NCBI GenBank assembly: GCA_002898315.1
Contig: BEHV01000005.1
Coordinates: 66,193-130,192 of the forward strand
Direction of reading: 5' to 3'
DNA: 64,000 nucleotides
From: a bacterium HR19
GTDB lineage: Bacteria > Calescibacteriota > Calescibacteriia > Calescibacteriales > Calescibacteriaceae
The notes below the pieces were generated by a model. That model saw nothing but the letters and a program-made list of their open reading frames with translations. It did no database searches and had not been told where the DNA came from. The position numbers were made by a program, and so were the translations under genes. Positions 8,018-18,400 of this stretch are shown piece after piece. The first letter of the stretch is position 1, and every line of letters starts with the position of its first letter.

Positions 8018-9538
8018 ATGAGCTACCAAAATAACATGAAATTTTATGTCACAACCCCTATATACTATGTAAATGATAAGCCACATATAGGACACGCCTA
8101 CACGACTGTTGCAGCAGATATAATAGCGAAATTCAAAAGACAGCTTGGATACAAAGTTTTCTTTCTTACGGGAACAGATGAGCACGGGAGAAAAATAGAA
8201 AAAGCAGCAGAAGAAAGAGGAATCTCTCCAAAAGAGCTCGCCGATGAGATGCACCTTGTATTCAAAAAACTCTGGCAAACTCTCAATATCTCATATAATA
8301 AATTCATAAGAACAACAGATAAAGAACACGAAGAAGCGGTCATTTACTTCTGGAAAAAAATGAAAGAGTCGGGAGCTATTTATAAGGGAAAGTATGTCGG
8401 ATGGTACTGTGTCCCATGTGAATCTTTTATTCCTTCTTCTCAGGTGGAAGATGTAAAATGTCCAACATGTGGGAGACCCGTAGAAATCCTTGAAGAAGAA
8501 AGCTACTTTTTCTCGGTAGGGAAATATAAACAAAAGCTCAAAGAATATATAGAGAACTCAGGTTTCGTAAAACCTGATTTTAGGAAAAGAGAGGTTCTAA
8601 ATGCTCTTGAAGATTTAGGAGATATATCTATCACGAGGTCGCGCGAAAGAGTAAAGTGGGGAATACCTGTTCCAGATGATGAGAGATTCACAATATATGT
8701 GTGGGTTGATGCTCTGATAAACTATCTTTCGGGGGTGGGATATCCTTCTCCCGAAGTGATGGATTTCTGGCCGGCTGATATTCACCTTATAGGGAAAGAC
8801 ATTTTGAAGTTTCACGCGATATACTGGCCCATGTTCTTGATGTCGGCTGGACTTGAATTACCGAAAATGGTTTTCGCTCACGGCTGGTGGAAAATCAAGG
8901 GAGAAAAAATGTCAAAGTCGCTCAAAAATATCGTAGACCCATTTGAAATCGTAAGCGTATTCGGAGCAGATGCTTTGAGGTATTTTATGTTCAGAGAAAC
9001 ACCTTTTGGACAGGACGGAGATTTTTCAGAAGAAGGTTTGAGAGCAAGGTATGAAAACGAACTCGCAAAAGACATAGGAAACCTTTTCTTACGTCTGTCT
9101 AGGTTTGCTGAATCGAATTTTTCAGGTAAAGTGAGAAAAATTTCTCCCCCATCGTTTGACGGTATTGATATAGAAAGTTTATTTCTATCGTGGAAAAGTT
9201 CTATGGAGAATGTTGATTTGTTCAAGGCACTTGGTGAGATTTTCAATCTTGTTTCCTATGCAAATAGATACATAGACCAGAACGCTCCGTGGAGCAAAAT
9301 AAAAATAAACAGAGAAGAAGCAGAAAAAATAATATTCAACTGTGCATATCTCGTAAAGGTTATAGTGTTTATGCTTTATCCTTTTTGTCCCGAGACAAGC
9401 AAAAAAGTTGCGCAGAGTTTTGGAATAGAATGGATAGCAGACGAAAGTAAGCCGAAGACAAAAGAAGATGTTTTAAATCACAGCGATTTTTTTAACATAA
9501 AAAGCACAGGTATTCTGTTTCCGAAGATTGGTGGCTGA
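8018..9538 (+). CDS. metG: Methionyl-tRNA synthetase
   Basis: Charges initiator and elongator tRNA-Met in the cytoplasm. It is 506 aa from the ATG at 8018, chosen because GGAGGTG at 8005-8011 is a proper ribosome-binding site for it; the upstream in-frame TTG lies at that site. Class I signatures are PHIGHAYT near residue 22 and GEKMSKSLKN near 298. A zinc knuckle is present with two Cys pairs (CVPC and CPTC, about residues 130-150). The C-terminal tRNA-binding domain of longer MetRS is absent, as in many bacteria. The 3' end overlaps the convergent phospholipase-like gene by 61 bp. Confidence 0.95.
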   Translation: MSYQNNMKFYVTTPIYYVNDKPHIGHAYTTVAADIIAKFKRQLGYKVFFLTGTDEHGRKIEKAAEERGISPKELADEMHLVFKKLWQTLNISYNKFIRTTDKEHEEAVIYFWKKMKESGAIYKGKYVGWYCVPCESFIPSSQVEDVKCPTCGRPVEILEEESYFFSVGKYKQKLKEYIENSGFVKPDFRKREVLNALEDLGDISITRSRERVKWGIPVPDDERFTIYVWVDALINYLSGVGYPSPEVMDFWPADIHLIGKDILKFHAIYWPMFLMSAGLELPKMVFAHGWWKIKGEKMSKSLKNIVDPFEIVSVFGADALRYFMFRETPFGQDGDFSEEGLRARYENELAKDIGNLFLRLSRFAESNFSGKVRKISPPSFDGIDIESLFLSWKSSMENVDLFKALGEIFNLVSYANRYIDQNAPWSKIKINREEAEKIIFNCAYLVKVIVFMLYPFCPETSKKVAQSFGIEWIADESKPKTKEDVLNHSDFFNIKSTGILFPKIGG

Positions 9539-10428
9539 AACTCGCGCAGAACCCTGAAAAATTTTGCCGGCTCAACCCCGTTCCCATTCTTCCTTTTTCT
9601 TATCTTTTCAACCGACTTTTTAAGAGAATAAGAGATATATATTGATTCTATTCCGGTTGGATCAAAATCAAGAAGTTTTGACCTTTCAAAGTTCTTTATG
9701 AACTCCTCAGATGTTTTTCTTGCCATATCAGCATATTCAGATATGATGAAGGAAAGAAGGTTATCAGTTCTCAAAAATTTGATTATCTTTGACCTTATTG
9801 ATTCCTTTATGATGTTCAGAGTTAGAGCTTTTTCGTATATTTTTCCGTTAGCTCTTGCAGAGCTTATTATTGTACCTTTCAAATTCTCTTCAAGAAATCT
9901 TTCGCATAACTTGTTATCTGGAAGAGATTTAAGCTCGCTTATTTTTTCCCATGTCTCCCGGGGGACAAACTTTTCTGCTTCGGCTTCAACTTTGAGGTGG
10001 AGCAAAGAAATTCCGCCCCGTAATCTTGGAGAAAAAGCGCTAAAAAGTATAAAATCTGGAACCATAAAATTATGAGCTATAATGTCCTGAGCGAGATGAA
10101 CCATATACCCTATCATAAACGCCTTTAAGAAATCTTCTTTTGCCTTGTAAAATATTCGCAATATAACTTGCCAATTGTGAGGATGGTAGTCCCAGTTTGA
10201 CAAATTTTTTCCTATTATCATATCTGCCATGAGACTTCCCCAAACGAAGTTATGGTAATACTTACCACAAAGCTGTGCTATGGAACTTGATATTTTAGCA
10301 AGTGGTATAGACATTGTGATAAAAGAATGCATACCAGGACCCCAAGCAAAAGAGCAATCTACAAGAAAGAAAAGAAGGAAAAGGACAAATGATATAAAAG
10401 TCACAGTAAGAGGTATTACAAAGCCCAT
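9478..10428 (-). CDS. Secreted zinc-dependent phospholipase C-like protein
   Basis: A 316-aa exported protein of the zinc-dependent phospholipase C fold, which hydrolyses phospholipid head groups in characterised members. The signal peptide (residues 1 to about 29) ends in SFA, and the mature chain would start WGPGMH; in this family the mature N-terminal Trp and a nearby His bind zinc. Further likely ligands are YYHNFVWGSLMAD, HPHNW and GYMVHLAQDIIAHN (the H...D helix typical of the fold). The last 20 codons lie opposite the end of metG (61-bp overlap). The ATG follows a TAAAAT box by 8 nt and has no ribosome-binding site. The real substrate is unknown; several relatives have no proven lipase activity. 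Confidence 0.72.
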   Translation of the reverse strand: MGFVIPLTVTFISFVLFLLFFLVDCSFAWGPGMHSFITMSIPLAKISSSIAQLCGKYYHNFVWGSLMADMIIGKNLSNWDYHPHNWQVILRIFYKAKEDFLKAFMIGYMVHLAQDIIAHNFMVPDFILFSAFSPRLRGGISLLHLKVEAEAEKFVPRETWEKISELKSLPDNKLCERFLEENLKGTIISSARANGKIYEKALTLNIIKESIRSKIIKFLRTDNLLSFIISEYADMARKTSEEFIKNFERSKLLDFDPTGIESIYISYSLKKSVEKIRKRKNGNGVEPAKFFRVLREFQPPIFGNRIPVLFMLKKSL

Positions 10429-10436
10429 TATGTTAA

Positions 10437-10442
10437 ATTTTA
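10437..10442 (-). promoter_or_regulatory. Putative -10 box (TAAAAT) of the phospholipase-like gene
   Basis: TAAAAT inside TATAAAATTTAA on the minus strand, 8 nt before the ATG at 10428. The start has no ribosome-binding site, so a leaderless message is likely. Confidence 0.45.
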
Positions 10443-10514
10443 TAAAAAGATGTCTTTGCGATGAAATTCCAAAATCTTTTGCACGAAATAGATAGAAGCT
10501 GGCTTATGAAAAGC

Positions 10515-13226
10515 TCAATCAAGCTCACTCCATCTTTTTCCGACCTTAACATTAACTTTGAGAGGAATAGAAAAACCGATCTCCTGCTCAAACCTCATCT
10601 GATCCTCCAGAATCTGCTTTACTTTTTCTGCTTCCTCTTCTGGACACTCTACAATAAGCTCATCGTGGATCTGCATTATAATCTTTGACTTTGGGCTTTC
10701 TTTCTTCAATCTCTCCGAGACCCTTATCATTGCTAATTTCATTATATCAGCAGCGGTTCCCTGAATTGGAGTATTGATAGCTTTCCTCTCGCCTTCCATT
10801 CTTGTGTTCTTATCATCTGATCTGAGTTCTGGAATATACCTTAACCTTCCTGAAAGGGTTCTGACAAATCCTTTCTTTTCAGCTTCCTTTATTATTTCCT
10901 CTCTCCACGCTTTAACTCCCGGGAACTTCTCAAAATATGAATCTATGAGTTTTTGTGCTTCTGTTCTTGATGGAATTTTCGCCTGAACTTTGAGTCCGTG
11001 AGCGCTTATACCGTATATTATGCCGAAATTTACTATCTTGGCAATTCTTCTCATATCTTTTGTGACATTTTCAGGTGCAATGCCGAAAAGAAAAGACGCA
11101 ACCTGTGAGTGAATATCAAAATCGTTCAGAAAAGCTCTCTTCAACTCTTCGTCTCCGCTGAAATGAGCAAGAACTCTGAGCTCAATCTGTGAGTAATCAG
11201 CAGAAACAAGAACATTTCCCTCCTCTGCAATAAATCCATCTCTGATTTTTTCTCCCTCCTCTCCCTTTGATGGAATATTTTGCAAGTTCGGATCAGAAGA
11301 AGAAATTCTGCCGGTTGCGGTCTTTGTCTGATTGAAAGAGGAGTGAATTCTTCCCGTCCTTGAATTTATAAGAGAAGGAAGCGGTTGAACATAAGTTGAA
11401 AGGAGCTTTTTGAGCAATCTGTATCTTAAAAGAAGTTCTCCTATTTTGTATCCGGCACTTGCTATTTCTTGGAGAACCTCGTTATCTGTTGAGTATGATT
11501 TCGTTTTCTTTGTCCTTTTTATCTCTTCAAGCTCTATTTTCATCTTCTCAAAGAGGATATATGATAGTTGTTGAGGAGAATCTATGTTGAACCTTGAGCC
11601 AGAAACACTATATATTTCTTGTGAAAGACGGGAAATCTCTTTCTTCAATTCTTCCGCAAATTCCAAGAAAAACTCTTTATCTATCTTTACACCGCTTATT
11701 TCCATTTCAGCGAGGACTGGTATTATTTTGAGTTCTATATTGTAGTATGGTTCAAGTAAATTCTTTTGTGCAAGCAAGTTTTCTAACTTTTGGCATAAAG
11801 ACAGAGCAACGAGAGAATCTTCGCATGAGTAATCTTTTGCTCTTTCAACATTGACATTCTGAAAAGATATTTTTCCTCCTGCGGTCAGTTCAGAGTAAGA
11901 TGTTGTTTTATGTCCAAGATATATCAGAGAAAGCTCATCAATTCCCACTTTTGTCCTATCTGGATTAAGTAGCCATGCCTGAATCATTGAGTCCCCCGAA
12001 ATTCCTTTCACTTCCACTCCGTAGTTTCTCAAAACTGCTATATCATACTTTATGTTCTGCCCGACTTTCTTATATTCCTCACTTTCAAAAAACTCCTTGA
12101 GAATTTCAAGTATTTTCTGGGTGTTGTTTCTCAAAAGGTCAATGTAGTAAGATGTGCCATCTCTGAAAGCGAAAGATATACCAACAAGTTTTGCATTCAC
12201 AATGTCAAGAGAAGTAGTCTCAGTATCAAAAGCAAAAAATTTTTCTTGTTTTATCTTGTTTATCAGCTCGGCAAATCTCTGCTCATCTGAAACAAGAAAA
12301 CACTTTGACTTATCAATTTTAGAGAAAAGGTAAGGATACATATCAGATATTTCTTTGAGGTAGGAAGAAAATTCAAGTTCTTTGAAGATTTCGATGAGAA
12401 TTTCTATTTTAGGTTGTTTGAGAGCGAGGTTTTGAATATCAAATTCAAGGTCATCTATAACTTTGAGCTTTGCAAGTTCTTTGTAGAGCATGACAGATTG
12501 TCTTTCGCCTGCAAGAATTTTTCTGAACTTCAATTCAAGAGATGAGAAGTTATCAAAAATTTCCTCAACAGAAGAGAACTTTTCGAGGAGTTTTTTGGCT
12601 CCTTCTGGACCTATTCCTTTTACACCGGGTATGTTATCAGATTGGTCTCCGACAAGAGCGAGATAATCTGGAATCTGCTCAGGTTTTACACCGAACTTTA
12701 AAAAGACCTTCTGAGGGTCATAGAAAGCATCGCTCTCATCTTCTGCTCTTGGGTCAAAAACCCATGTGTTGTCATCTACGATCTGCATTATATCTTTATC
12801 TGATGTGACTATGAGTATTTTTATATCTTGATTTTTCTCTCTGACTTTGTGTTTTATTGTGGCAATTATGTCATCTGCTTCATAACCTTCATATTCAAAG
12901 TTTGCAATTCCGTATGCATCTATTATTTTTCTTATATAGGGTATTTGAGTCCTCAGGTCATCGGGCATTTCTTTTCTGTGGAGTTTATAATCTTTGAACT
13001 TTTCAGAGCGAAATTTTTTGTGGGAATCCCATGCAACCGCAAAATACTTTGGAGAAAAATCCTTTATTATCTTCCTTATTATATTTGTAAAGCCATAGAT
13101 AGCCCCTGTCGGAAGCCCCATTGAGTTTATCAGTGTTCTGAGCTGGAAAAAAGCTCTGTAAAACTGCGATGATCCATCTACAAGAATCAAAGATGGATTA
13201 AAAACTTTCCTCTCCCTCTTTATCAT
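10515..13226 (-). CDS. polA: DNA polymerase I
   Basis: Three-domain family A polymerase of 903 aa for gap filling, primer removal and repair. Residues 1 to about 300 are the 5' nuclease (start LILVDGSSQFYRAFF, later YEGYEADDIIAT). Residues about 315-490 are the 3'-5' proofreading exonuclease, apparently active: FDTETT near 350, GQNIKYDIAVL, and an Asp in YSCEDSLVAL. The polymerase domain has motif A SADYSQIELR, motif B RRIAKIVNFGIIYG with the Phe that disfavours dideoxynucleotides, and motif C QIHDELIVE. Retention of the exonuclease residues differs from Thermus polymerases, which lost them. The start has no clear ribosome-binding site. Confidence 0.95.
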   Translation of the reverse strand: MIKRERKVFNPSLILVDGSSQFYRAFFQLRTLINSMGLPTGAIYGFTNIIRKIIKDFSPKYFAVAWDSHKKFRSEKFKDYKLHRKEMPDDLRTQIPYIRKIIDAYGIANFEYEGYEADDIIATIKHKVREKNQDIKILIVTSDKDIMQIVDDNTWVFDPRAEDESDAFYDPQKVFLKFGVKPEQIPDYLALVGDQSDNIPGVKGIGPEGAKKLLEKFSSVEEIFDNFSSLELKFRKILAGERQSVMLYKELAKLKVIDDLEFDIQNLALKQPKIEILIEIFKELEFSSYLKEISDMYPYLFSKIDKSKCFLVSDEQRFAELINKIKQEKFFAFDTETTSLDIVNAKLVGISFAFRDGTSYYIDLLRNNTQKILEILKEFFESEEYKKVGQNIKYDIAVLRNYGVEVKGISGDSMIQAWLLNPDRTKVGIDELSLIYLGHKTTSYSELTAGGKISFQNVNVERAKDYSCEDSLVALSLCQKLENLLAQKNLLEPYYNIELKIIPVLAEMEISGVKIDKEFFLEFAEELKKEISRLSQEIYSVSGSRFNIDSPQQLSYILFEKMKIELEEIKRTKKTKSYSTDNEVLQEIASAGYKIGELLLRYRLLKKLLSTYVQPLPSLINSRTGRIHSSFNQTKTATGRISSSDPNLQNIPSKGEEGEKIRDGFIAEEGNVLVSADYSQIELRVLAHFSGDEELKRAFLNDFDIHSQVASFLFGIAPENVTKDMRRIAKIVNFGIIYGISAHGLKVQAKIPSRTEAQKLIDSYFEKFPGVKAWREEIIKEAEKKGFVRTLSGRLRYIPELRSDDKNTRMEGERKAINTPIQGTAADIMKLAMIRVSERLKKESPKSKIIMQIHDELIVECPEEEAEKVKQILEDQMRFEQEIGFSIPLKVNVKVGKRWSELD

Positions 13227-13308
13227 AATAAAAAATGTTAGATTTCTCTTAATAGATTACAACTTTTTTGTCTTGTTCCAAGCTTATCAAGCAAGTTAAA
13301 AAGTTAAA

Positions 13309-13665
13309 TCATTTTTCCTTTACAGCGGTTTCTCTGAGGTATATATAGGCGAGGAAAAGAACTGTGAAGAAGAACATAATTTCAAAAAATCCGAATTTTC
13401 CCAGATCTCTGACAAGGGGGACATAAGGGAAAAGCAGCGCAACTTCTATATCAAATATGAGGAAAGCAAGGGCATATATGTAGAATTTTACTGGCAGACG
13501 ATTGTAAGCGGGCTGGAGCGGTTTCATTCCACTTTCAAACGGAAGATACTTATCTTTTTCAACCATCTTTGGTTTTTCGGAAAGTATGATATGAAGGATG
13601 ACTATGGCAACACCGATCAAAACAGCCAAAAAGAAGTAAATCAAAACGAAAATTATCTTATCCAT
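13309..13665 (-). CDS. nuoA: NADH-quinone oxidoreductase subunit A
   Basis: Small membrane subunit of respiratory complex I, 118 aa, near the family norm. Three transmembrane helices are visible at about residues 4-27, 63-84 and 91-112. The family signatures are YESG-like YLPFESGMKP in the first loop and LAFLIFDIEVALLFPY at the second helix, with the conserved acidic pair. The other nuo genes do not follow; the only other complex I gene here is nuoG at 20.9 kb on the opposite strand, so the complex is encoded in scattered pieces. The ATG lies 12 nt after a TAAAAT box at 13678-13683. Confidence 0.9.
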   Translation of the reverse strand: MDKIIFVLIYFFLAVLIGVAIVILHIILSEKPKMVEKDKYLPFESGMKPLQPAYNRLPVKFYIYALAFLIFDIEVALLFPYVPLVRDLGKFGFFEIMFFFTVLFLAYIYLRETAVKEK

Positions 13666-13784
13666 AACAAAAGAGAAATTTTATCAGATGGAGTAAAACA
13701 TAGGTATTTTCACTTTTTTTGAGGGTCATTCTTTCAGGTTATTACAGCGCAACTAAAACTGAATACAGAAAAAATAAAGCATTT

Positions 13785-14354
13785 TCACTCCTTTACGCAG
13801 ATGACTTTGTAGTGTGATGGATTTAACTCTCCGTACTTGTGGATTGAAAGTTTTACGTCTTTACAGAACTTTATAACCTCTTCCTGAGATAACCTCTCTT
13901 CATAAGGAGGACCCCACTCTTCTACCTGCTTTTTCCAATCAAGTATAACTATTTTTCCTCCGGTTTTAGTTATTCTCTTTACTTCCTCAAGAAATCTTAT
14001 CGGGTCTTTGTTTTCATGTAAAACAAATGCACACAGAGTGAAATCCCCTGTTTCATCTTCTATCGGAAAATCATAATCACTTTTTGCAAGCAGAATGACA
14101 ACATTTTCGGGAACTCCATTTTGTTTGAGGATTTCAAGCATCTCCTGCTGAACATCAATTGCATAAACTTTGCCGTTCTTCCCTACTATTTTTGAGGCAG
14201 GAAGTGTAAAGTAGCCACTCCCACAGCCGACATCTATAAAATTCATCCCTTCTCTCAAACCAAGAGATATTAAAGTTTCTTCCGGGGGTAGGAGCTTTTT
14301 TCTCCTCTCATCATGAAGACGAAAAGCGTTCTTCGGGTCAAATTTCTTTCCCAT
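13785..14354 (-). CDS. Class I SAM-dependent methyltransferase
   Basis: A 189-aa cytoplasmic methyltransferase of the UbiE/Methyltransf_11 type. Motif I is MNFIDVGCGSGYFTLPAS near residue 40; the acidic residue that binds the SAM ribose is in VYAIDVQQEML; motif II/III are FTLCAFVLHE and GGKIVILDWKK. No substrate-specific domain is present, so the substrate is not inferable. It lies between nuoA and a haem-binding periplasmic protein on the same strand. I see no ribosome-binding site at the start. Confidence 0.8.
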   Translation of the reverse strand: MGKKFDPKNAFRLHDERRKKLLPPEETLISLGLREGMNFIDVGCGSGYFTLPASKIVGKNGKVYAIDVQQEMLEILKQNGVPENVVILLAKSDYDFPIEDETGDFTLCAFVLHENKDPIRFLEEVKRITKTGGKIVILDWKKQVEEWGPPYEERLSQEEVIKFCKDVKLSIHKYGELNPSHYKVICVKE

Positions 14355-14381
14355 AGCCCAGAAAATAAAATTTTTATATTG

Positions 14382-14936
14382 CTACCGCTCTTTCAATTCT
14401 ATTTTCACACTAACAGCTCCTCTGAAATCTCCTTCCTTGTATCCAATAGCTTTATCTTCGGGATACCTTCTCTTCAAAAAACTTTTTATTTCATCTGATA
14501 AAAACTTTTGATCTCCGTGGCATGGAAGACACATCGGCTGAATTACAATCGGACTGAAATATCTCAAATAAGTTCTTCCACCTTCTTTTACTACTTCAAA
14601 GTATTCCTTCGGGAGTTTCCCGTCTTTGCTCATTTTATCTAACTTTTTGAGTATTTCTAACTCGTATGTGTCCGGAGAATTCAACTTATTTCTGGGTTTT
14701 TCGCTCACTCTTCTCACATATAAGCTATATTTTTCCTGATATTTTTTTGTAATTTCCTGAGCCATGTCGGAGCATACACTTATAGCATTTTGATACCCGC
14801 CTTTGCTTATTTCTTCTGTGAGAACTTGCAACAAACCCTTTTTTAAGTCATCAGCAGCACTTCTCGCTAAATCAATATATTTTTGATTCACCTCCTGAGA
14901 CACAATGAAAAGAGAAAAGAAACATAAGTGTAGCAT
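14382..14936 (-). CDS. Periplasmic c-type haem protein, Tll0287-like (DUF3365) domain
   Basis: An exported 184-aa protein carrying one CXXCH site (CLPCH, near residue 148) inside a Tll0287-like sensor fold. Members of this family bind one haem c and are thought to sense redox state or small ligands, usually as the input part of signalling proteins; here the domain stands alone behind a signal peptide (hydrophobic residues 1-14, then SQEVNQKY). I chose the ATG at 14936 because it opens on the hydrophobic leader; an upstream TTG at 15008 would add 24 residues. Other signs are YVRRVSEKPRN and YLRYFSPIV before the haem site and GYKEGDFRGAVSV after it. It is divergent from the rhodanese gene. Confidence 0.75.
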   Translation of the reverse strand: MLHLCFFSLFIVSQEVNQKYIDLARSAADDLKKGLLQVLTEEISKGGYQNAISVCSDMAQEITKKYQEKYSLYVRRVSEKPRNKLNSPDTYELEILKKLDKMSKDGKLPKEYFEVVKEGGRTYLRYFSPIVIQPMCLPCHGDQKFLSDEIKSFLKRRYPEDKAIGYKEGDFRGAVSVKIELKER

Positions 14937-15051
14937 AATAATATAAAAAGATATTTCACTTATGTTCGGGTTTTCAATCAGCAAAAAAGTTCGAACAAAG
15001 TTTTGCAAATTTTTGAAATAAAAGATGATAGATTAAATTAAAAAATAATTT

Positions 15052-15462
15052 ATGAGAGAATCTTTCTTCTATCTGATGATAATCTTGCTTTTTTTCATTT
15101 TTTTCATTCCAAGAAGTTTTAGCAAAGATATAACCGTAGACGAGCTGAAAAGATTGCTTGAAGAAAGAAAAAACAGGAAAGAAAAATTTATCCTAATTGA
15201 TGTGAGAACAGAGGAAGAGCATAAAGAAGGTCATATTCCTGGAACCGACCTTAACATACCACACGATAAAATTGAAGATATAAATAACATAGTGCGGGAC
15301 AAACAGACAAAGTTGATTTTGTATTGCAGATCTGGAAGAAGGTCAGAGATAGCCAAAGAAACCTTGAAAAAACTGGGGTATAAAAATGTTATCAACGCAG
15401 GAGGAATAAAAGATTGGAAATACGAGATTCAAAAGGGGAAATCAAATAACTTTTTGCGGTGA
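15052..15462 (+). CDS. Secreted single-domain rhodanese
   Basis: A 136-aa sulfurtransferase-fold protein with a Sec signal peptide (hydrophobic residues about 7-22, ending RSFSK). The rhodanese domain fills the rest: LIDVRTEEEHKEGHIPG near 45, the active-site loop CRSGRR with the catalytic Cys near 98, and the C-terminal GGIKDW. It would move sulfane sulfur or act on thiols in the periplasm; the physiological partner is unknown. It is divergent from the Tll0287-like haem protein, and 3 bp separate its stop from the convergent surface protein gene. No ribosome-binding site is visible. Confidence 0.88.
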   Translation: MRESFFYLMIILLFFIFFIPRSFSKDITVDELKRLLEERKNRKEKFILIDVRTEEEHKEGHIPGTDLNIPHDKIEDINNIVRDKQTKLILYCRSGRRSEIAKETLKKLGYKNVINAGGIKDWKYEIQKGKSNNFLR

Positions 15463-15465
15463 TTT

Positions 15466-18400
15466 TCACAAACCTAAACCTATACCGAAGTATATTCTGA
15501 AAGGAGCTTTCAGAGGGTCCTGAAAACCGCGCGATATTGCAGAGTATAAAACAAACTGATAAATATAAAAAGCACTTCCATAAAAAGACATAACCGCAGA
15601 ACCCGAACACCAAAATCCGCTATCTGAACAAAAAGTAAAGTCAAAGCTCTCGTTCTTCTGCCTGAACTGAAAAGAATTGAAAATAAAACCAAGAGAAAAT
15701 TTGTGAAAAGAAAAACCAGAAAATAAAGGTATGTATCCATACCATACATCAAAAGAAGAAATAAAATCACCCTGCAAGAATTTATCTCCAAAGAAAACTT
15801 GGAGATAACCTAAATATGCATCTTTAAACTCATCAAAAATATCAACATTTCGGAAAGTATATCCGCCCAGGAACTGCAAACCCAAAAGTATATTTCTCTG
15901 GAAACCTATCGGAAGAGAGTATGATGCCCCTAAAACCCCCAATAAGTTCTGCGAGAAATAATTAGACGATTTTAAAATTTCTCTTAACTCAAACTGCTGA
16001 AAAGATTCTTCAAAAGTTGTATAGAAAGCTTGAGATTCCAGAGAGAAAAAAAGCTGGAAAGGTCCCAAAGGAGATGGGATAGGAAAAGAAGAAGATAAAC
16101 CACCAAAAACCCTGCCGGAACGAGCAAAAAATTCTTGAGAAAACGGAGTAATAACCAAACCGCTCAACTTAGCACTTACAGAATAAAATTCTCCGAAACT
16201 ACCCAGGAAAAATTGAAAAGATGGTCTTCTTGGTCCAAGTATAACAGGAAAAACTGTTTGTCCCCCAAAAAGTAGGTCAAATATGCTGTATGCTTGTGAT
16301 ATGTTCAGAGATGTTCCTGATACCACAGGCACAGCTTTTATATTTGCTGCACCAGCGAAAATTGAAGGAATAAAACTCCTGAAATGATAAGAAGAAAGCT
16401 GAGCAGAAATCTGCCATGAACCGCGAAATCCTAAAAATCCCACTCCCGCAAGGTCAAACCTGCCTAACCTATCAATTGATTCACCCTGCAAAGATACCCC
16501 AAAAATATCAAGTGGAATAAAAAAATTCTGTGAAGTAGATGTAAGAAGAGGAGATAAAGAAAGCCCGAAAATAGGAAATATAAGAGGGGACGAGAGTTTC
16601 AAAGGTCCTACTTTTTCTCCTCTGTATTCAGATAATTTTTCGGGCTCTTCTTTGTTTTCTGCATCAGATTTAGATAATTCTGATGTAGCTGATTCCTCTC
16701 CGTCCGAGTTCAAAGAAACGAGGTGGAAATCATCATTTGGAGCATAAACAAGTATCCAATTTTCTCTTCCGGGTTTTAGTTTTCTTACTCTAAAACCTTC
16801 TGGTTCAAAGGAAACATAGAAAAGCTCGTTCGAAGAAAAGCTGAACGAAGGGAACAAGGCACCTGAAATCTCTTCGGTAATTTTCCATAAATCTCCCGAC
16901 ACTATGTCTGTCACATAGATATTGAAGACCCCATCCTCTCTATCTGATGAAAATAAGATGAGATTATCTGAAATGAAGATAGGTTCTCTTTCCTCATATA
17001 TATCTTGAGTGATAAAAGTTAATTCATTTTCGTCTTTTATGTTTCTCTTTGATGAATCTATGAGAACTATATTCTGAGCTTTACCATCAAAATATGCTGA
17101 AACAATAAACCTACCATCTTGTGAAAAAGAAGGAAAAGTAAATTGTTTTCCATCGTGAAAATCTGTAATTCTCTCCTCCTTACCTGATTCAAGGTCGTAG
17201 ATGAAAATGTTTCTCGAATCAAGCTCGTTTTTCACATAAAGAAGTTTTTTTCCGTCGGGAGAAAAAGCCGGATGGGAAGCTCTTTTAGCCACATCTTTTA
17301 AATCCTTTACCTTGACTTTTAAAGTTCCATCTTTTTCTTCATATTCTAACCTGCCCACCGATAGCTGAAAATATGACTCCGGAACAGAACCGAAGAACAA
17401 AAATTTTCTTGTAGGTTTTGAAAAAGATATTGCTATCTGCGTACCACTTAAAGCGTAAGAATCAACATTAAAAAAGATTCTCTGCGCCTTTGAACCGGGA
17501 GAATCATAAAAGGTAAGGAATCTATCCTGAACCACAAAAAATCCAGTAGTATAAGGTTTTGGATAAGAAACATAGTATATATTTCTTTTGTAAAGACCTA
17601 TTTTTTGCTTTTCAAGCGGAACGACTTCACCTCTGAATTTCCCCTGACTTTCTTCAAACCTCTTTATTTGCTTCCTGTATCTTTCATAGAGCCAATCTCT
17701 CCATTCTTTCTCAAGTTCTTCCATCTTTTTAGATGTAGCATACTCAAAAGCCGATTCGTAAGAGAAATTGAAAAAACCAGATGAGTAATCCATAACCTTT
17801 CTCAGCGCATCCCATCCATACCTATCTTTTATGAAGTTGAGGAAAGAAAATCCGTGATTGTAGACAATTTCTCCTTCCCATGCTGTCTTCGCTTCAAAGT
17901 TCCAGAGTTTATTAAGCGGATAAAGTTTTCCGTAATAAAGCAGAGTTCTCAAAAACATATCTCTGTAAGAATCAAGAGAATCATACCCAAGTTCCTGTGT
18001 GACAAGCTGAGCTATGCCTTCTGTGAAGTAAGATGGTTCAGAATATGGAACCTGTCCGAAAACAAATCCACCAATAAGTGTAGGTTTCCCCTCTATATTT
18101 CCGATAGAACAGCCCTTGTATATAGCACAGAATAATCCTCCTTGAATCAAAAAAGAGGGAAAGTATCTTGAAGTTTTTTTGACTTTTCTCAGCGCGACTA
18201 TGTGAGCAAACTCGTGAGTTAAAACTCCTTCAAGCCATGGATGCCTTCCCCTCAAAGGCACATAGTAAATATCCGCAGCAAATATAAAAATCTGGTCCAA
18301 AATCTCAAGAGCAAAACCATTACCTATATCATCTATATCTATAATTACCACATGCGTTTTTCTGTCAAGTGGATTTCCAAGAATAGAAGTCACTTTTGGA

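Noticed and set aside
9478-9538. 61-bp overlap of metG and the phospholipase-like gene as an assembly fault
   Set aside because: Both proteins end normally for their families, and short convergent overlaps recur here (murD/dehydrogenase 20 bp), so it reflects genome compaction.
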